Source: Mycobacterium sp.
GTDB taxonomy: Bacteria; Actinomycetota; Actinomycetes; Mycobacteriales; Mycobacteriaceae
Assembly (NCBI GenBank): GCA_025965815.1
Contig: JAOPWF010000249.1
Span: forward strand, 1 to 5,876
Direction: 5' to 3'
Length of the DNA: 5,876 nucleotides
Part shown: positions 1 through 5,876 of the stretch, piece by piece
How the letters are laid out: the number at the start of each line of letters is the position of its first letter
Numbering within the stretch: the stretch's first letter is position 1
Program-made: the position numbers and the translations under genes
The notes under the pieces: generated by a model
Databases searched by the model: none
Seen by the model: the letters and a program-made list of their open reading frames with translations, nothing else
Told to the model about the DNA's origin: nothing

Positions 1-264
1 TACCCGACCGAGTCCGCCCGCACCGCGGCCGGTCAGCTCGGTACCGGAGCCGCCGCGGCCGAGGCGTGGACCGAGGTGCTCACCCAGTCACCCGACGCCG
101 ATATCCCCGGCATGCGCGCGCAGTTCATCTGCCACTGGCAGCTCGCCGAATTCGCCCAGCCGGGCAAGACCAGCTGGAATCTCGAGCCGTGGCGTCCGGA
201 GGTCGACGACAGCGAGATGATCGCGTCCGGCTGCAACCCCGGCGGCAGCGAAGAGCCGTTTTAG
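1..264 (+). CDS. DUF2599 family secreted protein, C-terminal part (5' end outside window)
   Basis: Frame 1 is open from the first base to a TAG at 262-264 and gives 87 residues of a protein whose start lies upstream. The conserved-looking core includes YPTESAR at the start, AWTEVL near residue 25, MRAQFICHW (residues 38-46), [13 protein letters not shown] and a final GCNPGG segment. This pattern of tryptophans plus two cysteines (C44 and C78) matches my recollection of the DUF2599 domain found in small exported mycobacterial proteins such as Rv0477. The function of the family is unknown. The two cysteines could form a disulfide if the protein is exported, but the signal peptide would lie outside the window. 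The stop codon overlaps the GTG of deoC by one base (TAGTG), so the two genes are probably co-transcribed and translationally coupled. The family assignment is fairly secure from the motifs; the role is not known. Confidence 0.75.
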   Translation, partial: YPTESARTAAGQLGTGAAAAEAWTEVLTQSPDADIPGMRAQFICHWQLAEFAQPGKTSWNLEPWRPEVDDSEMIASGCNPGGSEEPF

Positions 265-935
265 TGCGGTCCCGCGACGAAGTGGCCGCACTCGTCGACC
301 ACACGTTGCTGAAACCCGAAGCCACCCCCGCCGGCGTCGCCGCCGTGGTGGCCGAGGCTGCTGAGCTGGGCGTGTTCGCGGTGTGCGTGTCCCCGTCGAT
401 GGTGCCGATCGCCGCGTCGAGCGCACCCGACGGACTCGTTGTCGCCGCCGTCGCCGGATTCCCGTCCGGCAAGCATCTGTCTACGGTCAAAGCCGAGGAG
501 TCGGCGCTGGCCGCGGGCGCGGGCGCGGGCGAGATCGACATGGTGATCGACATCGGGGCGGCGCTGGCGGGCGACTTCGACGCCGTCCGCGCCGACATCG
601 CAGTCGTGCGGCGCGCGGTGCCCGGGGTCACGCTGAAGGTCATCGTCGAGTCCGCGGCGCTGCTGGCGCTTGGCGGGGAGTCCGTACTGATCTCCGCATG
701 CCGGGCGGCCAAGGACGCCGGAGCGGACTTCGTGAAGACCTCGACGGGCCTTCACCCCAGCGGAGGCGCCTCGGTGGCCGCCGTCGAACTGATGGCCGCC
801 ACCGTCGATGGCCGGCTCGGTGTGAAGGCCAGCGGCGGCATTCGCACCGCAGGCGACGCCGTCGCGATGCTCGACGCCGGCGCCACCCGCCTCGGCCTGT
901 CCGGGACGCGCGCCGTCCTGGACGGGCTCAGTTAG
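264..935 (+). CDS. deoC: Deoxyribose-phosphate aldolase
   Basis: This class I aldolase cleaves 2-deoxy-D-ribose 5-phosphate to glyceraldehyde 3-phosphate and acetaldehyde, the last step of deoxynucleoside salvage in the cytoplasm. The 223-residue product is close to the usual length for the family. Visible signatures are DHTLLKPE (residues 12-19), AVCVSPSMV (39-47), GFPSGKH (65-71), EIDMVID with the conserved Asp92 (90-96), DFVKTSTG with the Schiff-base lysine Lys158 (155-162), and VKASGGIRT with the second active-site lysine Lys188 (187-195). All key residues are present, so the enzyme should be active. The GTG at 264 was chosen because it overlaps the preceding stop and places DHTLLKP at the usual distance from the N-terminus; the longer in-frame opening from 66 would lie entirely over the DUF2599 gene. 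Three exact GCGGGC hexamers (513-530) encode the Ala-Gly stretch before the EIDMVID motif. The gene converges on the next, with 6 bp between stops. Confidence 0.96.
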   Translation: MRSRDEVAALVDHTLLKPEATPAGVAAVVAEAAELGVFAVCVSPSMVPIAASSAPDGLVVAAVAGFPSGKHLSTVKAEESALAAGAGAGEIDMVIDIGAALAGDFDAVRADIAVVRRAVPGVTLKVIVESAALLALGGESVLISACRAAKDAGADFVKTSTGLHPSGGASVAAVELMAATVDGRLGVKASGGIRTAGDAVAMLDAGATRLGLSGTRAVLDGLS

Positions 936-941
936 CCCGGC

Positions 942-1883
942 TCAGAGGTTCGTGAAACAGGGGTCCTGGCCGCCCTTCGGAATCGACGCGTTCTGGGTCG
1001 AGAAGTGGCTGACAACGCCGTCCTTGGTGACCTGAACGTCGTCGGCGTGGATGCCCATCGGGTAGCTCTTGGTCAACTGCGAGGTGAACGCGTCCAGAGC
1101 GGGCTGCACGATCTCCCTGGGCAGCGTGAAGCCGAGCCCGCTGACGCTGACCACCTGCAGTGACAGCCCGTTGTCGACGACCTGCGGCTTGGCGGTGACG
1201 CTGCCCAGCGGGCCCTCGAGCTGGATTGTGCCGTCGTTCGGATTGGTGGTCACGCCGCTGATCACGCTGCCGAGCAGTGGGATCGCGGACTGCACCGTCT
1301 GCTGAATGCCGGCCGATGTCCACGAGATGGTGGCCGCCAGCGAGCCGACGGTGCCGCCCGAGTTGGCGGTGTCCTGCAGGCGGACATCGTCGATCTGCAG
1401 GTTCACCTTCATGCCCTTGGCTTCACGGATCTGGTTGCCTGCGGTCTCGATCGAGATGTTGGTGTAGTGACCCGTCGAGTGCTGCCACAAGAACGGGGGC
1501 ACCACACCGAATGACGCACTGGCCTTGTCCTGAACCACGCAGCTGACCACGCTTGCGATCACGGTGTTGGCGCGGTGGCGGGCGTACAACTCGCCGCCCA
1601 GCAGGCCGGCGATGACCAACGCGACCACGATGACGACGATCAGGACGATCGACAGCGGATCCCTGAAGAAGCGGCGCAGTTTGGACCCCTTTGCCGGTGG
1701 CTGGTCGGACGGCGGCCCGCCCGGATACGACTGCGGGGGCGCCTGCGGGATCTGCTGCGTCGCCCCGTCCACGGGACGGCCCTGCGTCGGGATGTGCTGC
1801 GTCCGTCGACCCTGCTGGGGGAACTGCGTGGTGGGCTGATCGGGCGGAACCTGGCCGGGTGGGCGTGCCCAGGGATCTGTCAC
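942..1883 (-). CDS. DUF2993 (LmeA-like) single-pass membrane protein
   Basis: The 313-residue product has three parts. Residues 1-68 are a Pro/Gln-rich, presumably cytoplasmic segment. A basic stretch (KLRRFFRD, 68-75) leads into one transmembrane helix (about 77-96, almost entirely I/V/L/A). The remaining residues form an extracytoplasmic domain that begins ELYARHRAN and carries a VPPFLWQ motif. This domain looks like DUF2993, the family of mycobacterial LmeA (Rv0817c), which binds phospholipid and supports lipomannan elongation; this gene corresponds in position to Rv0479c. A lipid-handling envelope role is therefore inferred, not shown. The mature domain has two cysteines at its extremes (C115 and C309) that could pair. 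The GTG start at 1883 overlaps the upstream nitrilase-family stop as GTGA, implying translational coupling. It is the last gene of the leftward operon and ends 6 bp from the deoC stop, with no recognisable intrinsic terminator between. Confidence 0.85.
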   Translation of the reverse strand: MTDPWARPPGQVPPDQPTTQFPQQGRRTQHIPTQGRPVDGATQQIPQAPPQSYPGGPPSDQPPAKGSKLRRFFRDPLSIVLIVVIVVALVIAGLLGGELYARHRANTVIASVVSCVVQDKASASFGVVPPFLWQHSTGHYTNISIETAGNQIREAKGMKVNLQIDDVRLQDTANSGGTVGSLAATISWTSAGIQQTVQSAIPLLGSVISGVTTNPNDGTIQLEGPLGSVTAKPQVVDNGLSLQVVSVSGLGFTLPREIVQPALDAFTSQLTKSYPMGIHADDVQVTKDGVVSHFSTQNASIPKGGQDPCFTNL

Positions 1884-2698
1884 CCGCGCGATTCTGCCTT
1901 ATCAATATGTGCGAACTCTGAGCGGTTCCGCAGTACCGCGATCGTGTCACGGGCCGCGGCGACGGCGTCCAGGTCGATATCGCACACCAGCAGCTGGGGG
2001 CCGGCGTCCGCTGATGCCAGCACCTCGCCGGTGGGCGAGGCGACCAGGCTCCCGCCAACGCCGGTGGGCGCGTTGGTCTTTGCCACCTCGTCGCCGGGGT
2101 AGGCCTGACCGGCCGCGGCCACGTAGCTGGTGGAGTCCAGTGCCCGGGCGCGGGCCAGCACCGTCCACTGTTCGAGCTTTCCGGGGCCCGAGCCCCAGGA
2201 CGCGCTGACGGTGATGAGCTGGGCGCCGCGCCGGGCCAGTTCGGTGTAGAGCTCGGGGAAGCGAACGTCGTAGCAGGTGGTCAGGCCGACACCGACGCCA
2301 CCGACGTCGATCACGACGGGTTCGCGGCCCGGCGCGACGCTTCGTGACTCGGTGAATCCGAAGGCGTCGTAGAGGTGGATCTTCTGGTAGTACGCGTGCA
2401 CGCCGGGGCCGGTGGCGATGAGCGTGTTGGTGACGCGGCCGTCGCCGCTTGGACTGAACATCCCGGCCACCACGACGATGCCGGCCTGCGCGGCGATGGC
2501 CTGCACCCGCTGCGCCCACGGGCCGTCCAGCGGCTCCGCCACCTCGCGCAGCGACACCCCGAACCGGCACATTGTCGCCTCGGGGAACACCACCAGCTGT
2601 GCCCCTTCGGCGGCGGCGGACGTCGCGTAGTCGGCCACCGTCTCCAGGTTCGCGACCGGGTCGGTGCCGCTCTGGACCTGCGCTAGGGCAATCCGCAT
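1880..2698 (-). CDS. Nitrilase-superfamily carbon-nitrogen hydrolase (Nit1/Nit2-like amidase)
   Basis: The 272-residue product has the full Glu-Lys-Cys catalytic set of the nitrilase superfamily: Glu40 in VVFPEAT, Lys106 in YYQKIHLYD, and nucleophile Cys142 in TTCYDVRFPEL. Glu117 in FTESR fits the additional structural/catalytic glutamate. The YDVRFPEL and KIHLYD context is closest to the Nit1/Nit2 branch, whose members hydrolyse deaminated glutathione or omega-amides such as alpha-ketoglutaramate. Mycobacteria use mycothiol rather than glutathione, so the natural substrate is uncertain. The segment after the nucleophile reads GPGKLEQW rather than the GPAHW I recall from the mammalian enzymes, so specificity may differ. 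The position corresponds to Rv0480c. The ATG start at 2698 gives the expected MRIALAQ first strand. It begins 10 bp after the methyltransferase stop and its stop overlaps the DUF2993 gene start, so it is the middle of a tight operon. No strong ribosome-binding sequence precedes it. Confidence 0.93.
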   Translation of the reverse strand: MRIALAQVQSGTDPVANLETVADYATSAAAEGAQLVVFPEATMCRFGVSLREVAEPLDGPWAQRVQAIAAQAGIVVVAGMFSPSGDGRVTNTLIATGPGVHAYYQKIHLYDAFGFTESRSVAPGREPVVIDVGGVGVGLTTCYDVRFPELYTELARRGAQLITVSASWGSGPGKLEQWTVLARARALDSTSYVAAAGQAYPGDEVAKTNAPTGVGGSLVASPTGEVLASADAGPQLLVCDIDLDAVAAARDTIAVLRNRSEFAHIDKAESRG

Positions 2699-2708
2699 GT
2701 CCGCCAGC

Positions 2709-3404
2709 CTAGACGGGCGCGACGGAGGTCCACGGCACCGTCAGCACGCCGTCGCGCACCCGGCGGCGCTGCGGCTCGACGGCGAATCCACTATCCCTAA
2801 GGCCGGCCAGCATGGCCCGCCAGCGGATCCGCGGGCCGAACACGCCGTAACCGGCGGCGGCCGCCCACGCGTGATCGGCGGCGGCCAGCAGCGTGTGTAC
2901 CGGCTGCCCGGGGACGTTGTGGTGGATCAGCACCTTGGGCAGGCGTTCGGCCAGGTCGGACGGGCGGTCGATGGCGAACAGGTCACAGGCCAGGCTCAGG
3001 CTCACCGGTCCGTCGGCGTCCAGCAGCACCCAGCAGCAGCGCCGGCCGAGCTCGTCGCAGGTGCCGTCTACGATCAGACCGCCCGGTGCCAGCCGGGTTC
3101 GCATCGTCGACCAGGCCTCGGGTACCGCCTCGACCGGATACTGGCGCAGCACGTTGAAGGCCCGCACCAGCACCGGCCGCAGACCGGCCAGCTCGAATCC
3201 GCCGAGTGCGAACTCGACGCCGTCGCGCGGGGGCACCACCCGCTCGGGCTCGATCTCCAGGCCGACGACGCGGACGTCGGGGCGCAGCGGCCGCAGTCGA
3301 CCGGCCAACTCGAGCGTGGTCACCGGTAGCGCGCCGTAGCCGAGATCGACGACGAGCGGGTCCTCGGCCGCCTGCAGCGCCGCGCGCACCGCCGGCTGAT
3401 GCAC
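2709..3404 (-). CDS. Class I SAM-dependent methyltransferase-like protein (start uncertain)
   Basis: From the GTG at 3404 the product is 231 residues. It opens with VVDLGYGALPVTTLELA (residues 18-34), a glycine-containing motif I of Rossmann-fold SAM-dependent methyltransferases, followed by VVGLEIEPERV, where Glu50 sits where the SAM ribose-binding acidic residue is expected. LAPGGLIVDGTCDE and a basic C-terminal half follow. The acceptor substrate cannot be read from the sequence. The start is doubtful: the same frame continues upstream through RGTTGHNRLRRSDRWL (3405-3452), which reads like real protein and resembles the N-terminus I recall for mycobacterial homologues. Yet no ATG, GTG or TTG occurs in this frame back to a stop at 3585-3587. 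Either translation starts at 3404 on a shortened protein, a non-canonical start is used, or a 1-2 base indel separates an ATG at 3497-3499 from the frame. Its stop lies 10 bp before the amidase gene. Confidence 0.8.
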   Translation of the reverse strand: MHQPAVRAALQAAEDPLVVDLGYGALPVTTLELAGRLRPLRPDVRVVGLEIEPERVVPPRDGVEFALGGFELAGLRPVLVRAFNVLRQYPVEAVPEAWSTMRTRLAPGGLIVDGTCDELGRRCCWVLLDADGPVSLSLACDLFAIDRPSDLAERLPKVLIHHNVPGQPVHTLLAAADHAWAAAAGYGVFGPRIRWRAMLAGLRDSGFAVEPQRRRVRDGVLTVPWTSVAPV

Positions 3405-3480
3405 CAGCCACCGGTCGCTGCGACGGAGGCGATTGTGTCCGGTGGTACCCCGCGTGGGTTGTCCGACCGGAGCCGCCGGA

Positions 3481-3494
3481 GCCGCCCCGGCGGC
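3481..3494. repeat. GC-only inverted repeat between DUF2505 gene A and the methyltransferase gene
   Basis: GCCGCC and GGCGGC flank a 2-base CC centre, giving a perfect 6-bp stem, or a 5-bp stem with a 4-base loop. It lies 16 bases past the stop of DUF2505 gene A on the minus strand. No run of T follows in that direction, so it is not a canonical intrinsic terminator. It may stabilise the upstream mRNA end or may simply reflect Ala/Gly codons of an extended methyltransferase N-terminus. Confidence 0.3.
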
Positions 3495-3510
3495 GACATT
3501 GGGCGTAGGT

Positions 3511-4026
3511 CTAGTGATGCTTGGAGATCCAGTCGGCCATGAACGCCTCTTCGGCGTCGAACAACTGGGTGATGTTGTGCAGGATCAGCTCTTCAATCTT
3601 GCCGCCGATCATTGGGATGTACACCTTGCAGGTGCTCGACAGCCGCAGCTGGCTGCCGGTACCGCTCTCGGTGAGGAAGTACTTGCCGCCGAAATGGCCA
3701 GGGCCGTGCGGGACGGACGCGTCGTAGGTGCCCTGCGCGGAGTTTGTGGCGGTGTCGAACGGGTCGAAGTGCTGCTCGCGGGTGATGATCATGTCGACCG
3801 GCATCACGGTCCGGGCGATCGCCGGCAGGTACATCCGCGGCAGGTTCTGCCTGAAGACGATGTCGACGCCGTTCTCGTCGGACTTGAAGTAGGTGATCTC
3901 CGAGAGCGGGGTGAGCCAGCGGTAGGCGTCCATCAGGGTGTCCCAGTACTCGCGACTGGTGAAGTCCTGGTAGATCTTCTCGACCGGGGCGTCGAAGGCG
4001 ATCTTGTAGTCGAGACGACGACTCAT
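3511..4026 (-). CDS. DUF2505 family protein A (SRPBCC-like fold)
   Basis: The 171-residue product starts MSRRLDYKIAFDAPVEKIYQ and continues with FTSREYWDTLM. The C-terminal signature is YIPMIGGKIEELI (residues 136-148), followed by an amphipathic helix ending ADWISKHH. This arrangement matches DUF2505, a mostly actinobacterial family related to the START/SRPBCC helix-grip fold, which binds hydrophobic ligands. No enzyme activity is established for the family. There is no signal peptide or membrane segment, so it should be cytoplasmic. It is a diverged tandem paralogue of the gene immediately upstream (DUF2505 B): the starts align, and the GGKIE motif and C-terminal helix are shared. Some stretches look lower in GC than the flanking genes. 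The ATG at 4026 follows the upstream stop by 22 bp. It is the second gene of the leftward operon. Confidence 0.88.
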   Translation of the reverse strand: MSRRLDYKIAFDAPVEKIYQDFTSREYWDTLMDAYRWLTPLSEITYFKSDENGVDIVFRQNLPRMYLPAIARTVMPVDMIITREQHFDPFDTATNSAQGTYDASVPHGPGHFGGKYFLTESGTGSQLRLSSTCKVYIPMIGGKIEELILHNITQLFDAEEAFMADWISKHH

Positions 4027-4048
4027 GGTGTACGACGTTACCTGCGCG

Positions 4049-4555
4049 TCAAATGTTTTCCGTGACCCACACCGTGGTGAAACGCTGTTCTGCGATCAGC
4101 AGCTCGGCGAGCTGGCTGCCGATGAAGCTTTCGATCTTGCCGCCAACGAGCGGGATGCGGACCTCGACGGTGGCCAGGAAATCCAGCCGCGAGCCGCCGC
4201 CGGCCGGCGCCAGTTTCCCGTTGCCGGAGAGGGTCACCGGTGCGCCGGGGATCGATCCGGTCACCGTTGCGGTCGCCGCGCCATCGGTGATGGGACTCCA
4301 TTTCTCCTCGCGGACGATCTTCAGGTCGCCCTTGTGGAACTGGGTGACGAGGCCGGGAAGCCGGTCGCGGCGCAGTACCTGCGTCGTGGTGACCTGGATG
4401 CTTCCGTCCGCGCCGACGTTCATCGCGTCCAAGGTCGCCGCGTCGGCGCCGGAATCGTCCAGCCGCGCCAGCCAGTACGCCTCCTCGCTGAATGCCCGAT
4501 GGACCTGTTCGACGGTGCCCGGATAGTCGGCACCCATGTCGAATGAACGCGGCAT
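4049..4555 (-). CDS. DUF2505 family protein B (Rv0481c-like)
   Basis: The 168-residue product begins MPRSFDMGADYPGTVEQVH and contains FSEEAYWLARLD, EEKWSP and the C-terminal signature RIPLVGGKIESFI (residues 133-145), then a helix ending TTVWVTENI. It belongs to DUF2505 and corresponds in position to Rv0481c next to murB. As with its neighbour, an SRPBCC-type ligand-binding fold is expected, but no function is known. The start at 4555 is preferred over the in-frame ATG at 4535-4537 because it aligns residue for residue with the start of DUF2505 A. It is the first gene of the leftward operon. A TAGCCT box on the minus strand ends 8 bases before the ATG, with no Shine-Dalgarno sequence, which fits a leaderless transcript. 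Protein A and protein B share the overall pattern but only scattered identity, so the duplication is old. Confidence 0.88.
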   Translation of the reverse strand: MPRSFDMGADYPGTVEQVHRAFSEEAYWLARLDDSGADAATLDAMNVGADGSIQVTTTQVLRRDRLPGLVTQFHKGDLKIVREEKWSPITDGAATATVTGSIPGAPVTLSGNGKLAPAGGGSRLDFLATVEVRIPLVGGKIESFIGSQLAELLIAEQRFTTVWVTENI

Positions 4556-4563
4556 AGCTGGCG

Positions 4564-4569
4564 AGGCTA
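4564..4569 (-). promoter_or_regulatory. Candidate -10 box for the DUF2505 B operon (leaderless)
   Basis: On the minus strand this reads TAGCCT, fitting the mycobacterial TAnnnT -10 pattern. Exactly 8 bases separate it from the ATG at 4555, so transcription would start at or near the A of the start codon. No clear -35 element is visible, which is common in mycobacteria. It shares two bases with the candidate murB -10 on the other strand. Confidence 0.4.
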
Positions 4570-4573
4570 CCGT
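4568..4573 (+). promoter_or_regulatory. Candidate -10 box for murB
   Basis: TACCGT fits TAnnnT and lies 8 bases before the GTG at 4582, the spacing expected for a leaderless mRNA. If transcription begins here but translation uses the GTG at 4672 instead, the mRNA would have a leader of about 90 bases containing the hairpin at 4607-4622. It overlaps the opposing -10 box at 4564-4569 by two bases. No convincing -35 is seen. Confidence 0.35.
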
Positions 4574-4581
4574 TACGGCCC

Positions 4582-5694
<1,113 letters not shown>

Positions 5695-5727
5695 CTGGCG
5701 GATTTAGCACCCGGGGCCCCTCGCCCG

Positions 5728-5733
5728 TATCTT
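5728..5733 (+). promoter_or_regulatory. Candidate -10 box for lprQ (leaderless)
   Basis: TATCTT fits the TAnnnT consensus and ends 8 bases before the GTG at 5742. No Shine-Dalgarno sequence lies between, which suggests a leaderless transcript independent of, or additional to, read-through from murB. A -35 element is not convincing; TTAGCA at 5704-5709 is the best match. Confidence 0.4.
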
Positions 5734-5741
5734 TGGTACCC

Positions 5742-5876
5742 GTGAGCTCAGCCAACCCCCTACCGCCGATCAATCGGCGGCGGGCACTGACGGCGCTCGC
5801 GTTCGGGGTGGTGGCGCCTGGGGCGTTGGCATCCTGCTTCGGATCAAGCAAACAATCCGAGTCAGCGGCGCCGCCG
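5742..5876 (+). CDS. lprQ: L,D-transpeptidase lipoprotein LprQ (LdtMt5-like), N-terminal part
   Basis: The first 45 codons are present and the gene runs off the window. The GTG start is followed by a short polar region, twin-arginine-like NRRRALTAL (residues 11-19), a hydrophobic core AFGVVAPG, and a lipobox ALASC with the lipidated Cys32. Residues after the cysteine are Ser/Gln/Ala/Pro-rich, as in a lipoprotein linker. The signal resembles that of Rv0483 (LprQ, LdtMt5), which I recall as SRRLALTALGFGVLAP followed by a lipobox, and the position after murB is the same. The family forms 3-3 (meso-DAP to meso-DAP) cross-links in peptidoglycan with a YkuD catalytic domain that would lie outside the window. 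The lipoprotein signal is directly visible; the transpeptidase function is inferred from synteny and signal-peptide similarity. The RRRAL context leaves open export by the Tat route. Confidence 0.8.
   Translation, partial: MSSANPLPPINRRRALTALAFGVVAPGALASCFGSSKQSESAAPP
5763..5780. repeat. 8-bp perfect inverted repeat within the start of lprQ
   Basis: CCGCCGAT and ATCGGCGG are exact reverse complements separated by CA. The element begins 21 bases after the lprQ start codon and encodes residues 8-13 (PPINRR). In RNA it would form a stem close to the start of a possibly leaderless message. In DNA it could be an operator. Nothing in the sequence decides between these, and chance in GC-rich coding DNA is possible. 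Confidence 0.45.

Noticed and set aside
66..263. Upstream extension of the deoC reading frame to an ATG at 66
   Set aside because: It lies wholly over the DUF2599 coding region in another frame, encodes an Arg-rich shadow sequence, and would add 66 residues absent from the family; the GTG at 264 gives the normal length.
513..530. Triple GCGGGC hexamer in deoC as an insertion
   Set aside because: The encoded Ala-Gly stretch does not lengthen the protein relative to the family as I recall it, so it is a codon-level repeat, not an insertion.
2664..3329. Plus-strand open frame of 221 codons opposite the methyltransferase
   Set aside because: The methyltransferase frame carries motif I and downstream signatures; the opposite frame has no recognisable domain.
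3469..3487. Nine-base tandem repeat CCGGAGCCG as a variable-number repeat
   Set aside because: Only about two copies are present, within GC-rich sequence; too short to call a repeat locus.
3433..4065. Plus-strand open frame of 210 codons opposite DUF2505 A
   Set aside because: The minus frame aligns with DUF2505 B and has the GGKIE signature; the plus frame is its antisense shadow.
5713..5720. GGGGCCCC palindrome between murB and lprQ as a terminator
   Set aside because: It is only 8 bp with no loop and no following T-run, so it cannot form an intrinsic terminator and is unremarkable in GC-rich DNA.

Overview
The window is GC-rich, tightly packed actinobacterial chromosome. Its genes and gene order match the mycobacterial block that in Mycobacterium tuberculosis runs from Rv0477 to Rv0483: a DUF2599 secreted protein, deoC, a DUF2993 membrane protein, a nitrilase-family amidohydrolase, DUF2505, murB, and the lipoprotein L,D-transpeptidase lprQ. 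The placement rests on recognising the proteins and on recalled synteny; no database was searched. A Mycobacterium/Mycolicibacterium species outside the tuberculosis complex is the best guess, because a methyltransferase gene and a second DUF2505 gene sit here that I do not recall in M. tuberculosis.

Layout. On the + strand, positions 1-264 hold the C-terminal end of a DUF2599 protein, whose stop codon overlaps the GTG start of deoC (264-935). deoC then converges, with only 6 bp between stop codons, on a leftward five-gene block that reads from 4555 down to 942. In order of transcription the block encodes DUF2505 protein B, DUF2505 protein A, a SAM-dependent methyltransferase, a nitrilase-superfamily amidohydrolase, and a DUF2993 (LmeA-like) membrane protein. 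The spacing is tight (22 bp, about 106 bp or less, 10 bp, then a 4-bp GTGA overlap), so a single operon is likely. Divergent from it on the + strand are murB (4582 or 4672 to 5694) and the start of an lprQ/LdtMt5-type lipoprotein gene (5742 to the window end).

Function. The rightward pair is a cell-wall unit: MurB makes UDP-MurNAc, and the Ldt-type lipoprotein would make 3-3 peptidoglycan cross-links. deoC salvages deoxyribose 5-phosphate. The leftward block mixes two small SRPBCC-fold (lipid- or ligand-binding type) proteins, a methyltransferase, a probable amidase and a membrane-anchored lipid-binding-type protein. No shared pathway is established for it.

The points most worth a second look are regulatory or structural: a very compact divergent promoter with overlapping -10 boxes between the DUF2505 operon and murB; a hairpin-containing, repeat-like segment in the 5' end of murB; an 18-bp near-perfect palindrome just inside lprQ; and a methyltransferase gene whose coding signal runs upstream of any usable start codon, which suggests a frameshift or unusual initiation. 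I found no CRISPR array, tRNA, rRNA, insertion sequence, phage gene or obvious defence system. No intergenic gap exceeds 300 bases.
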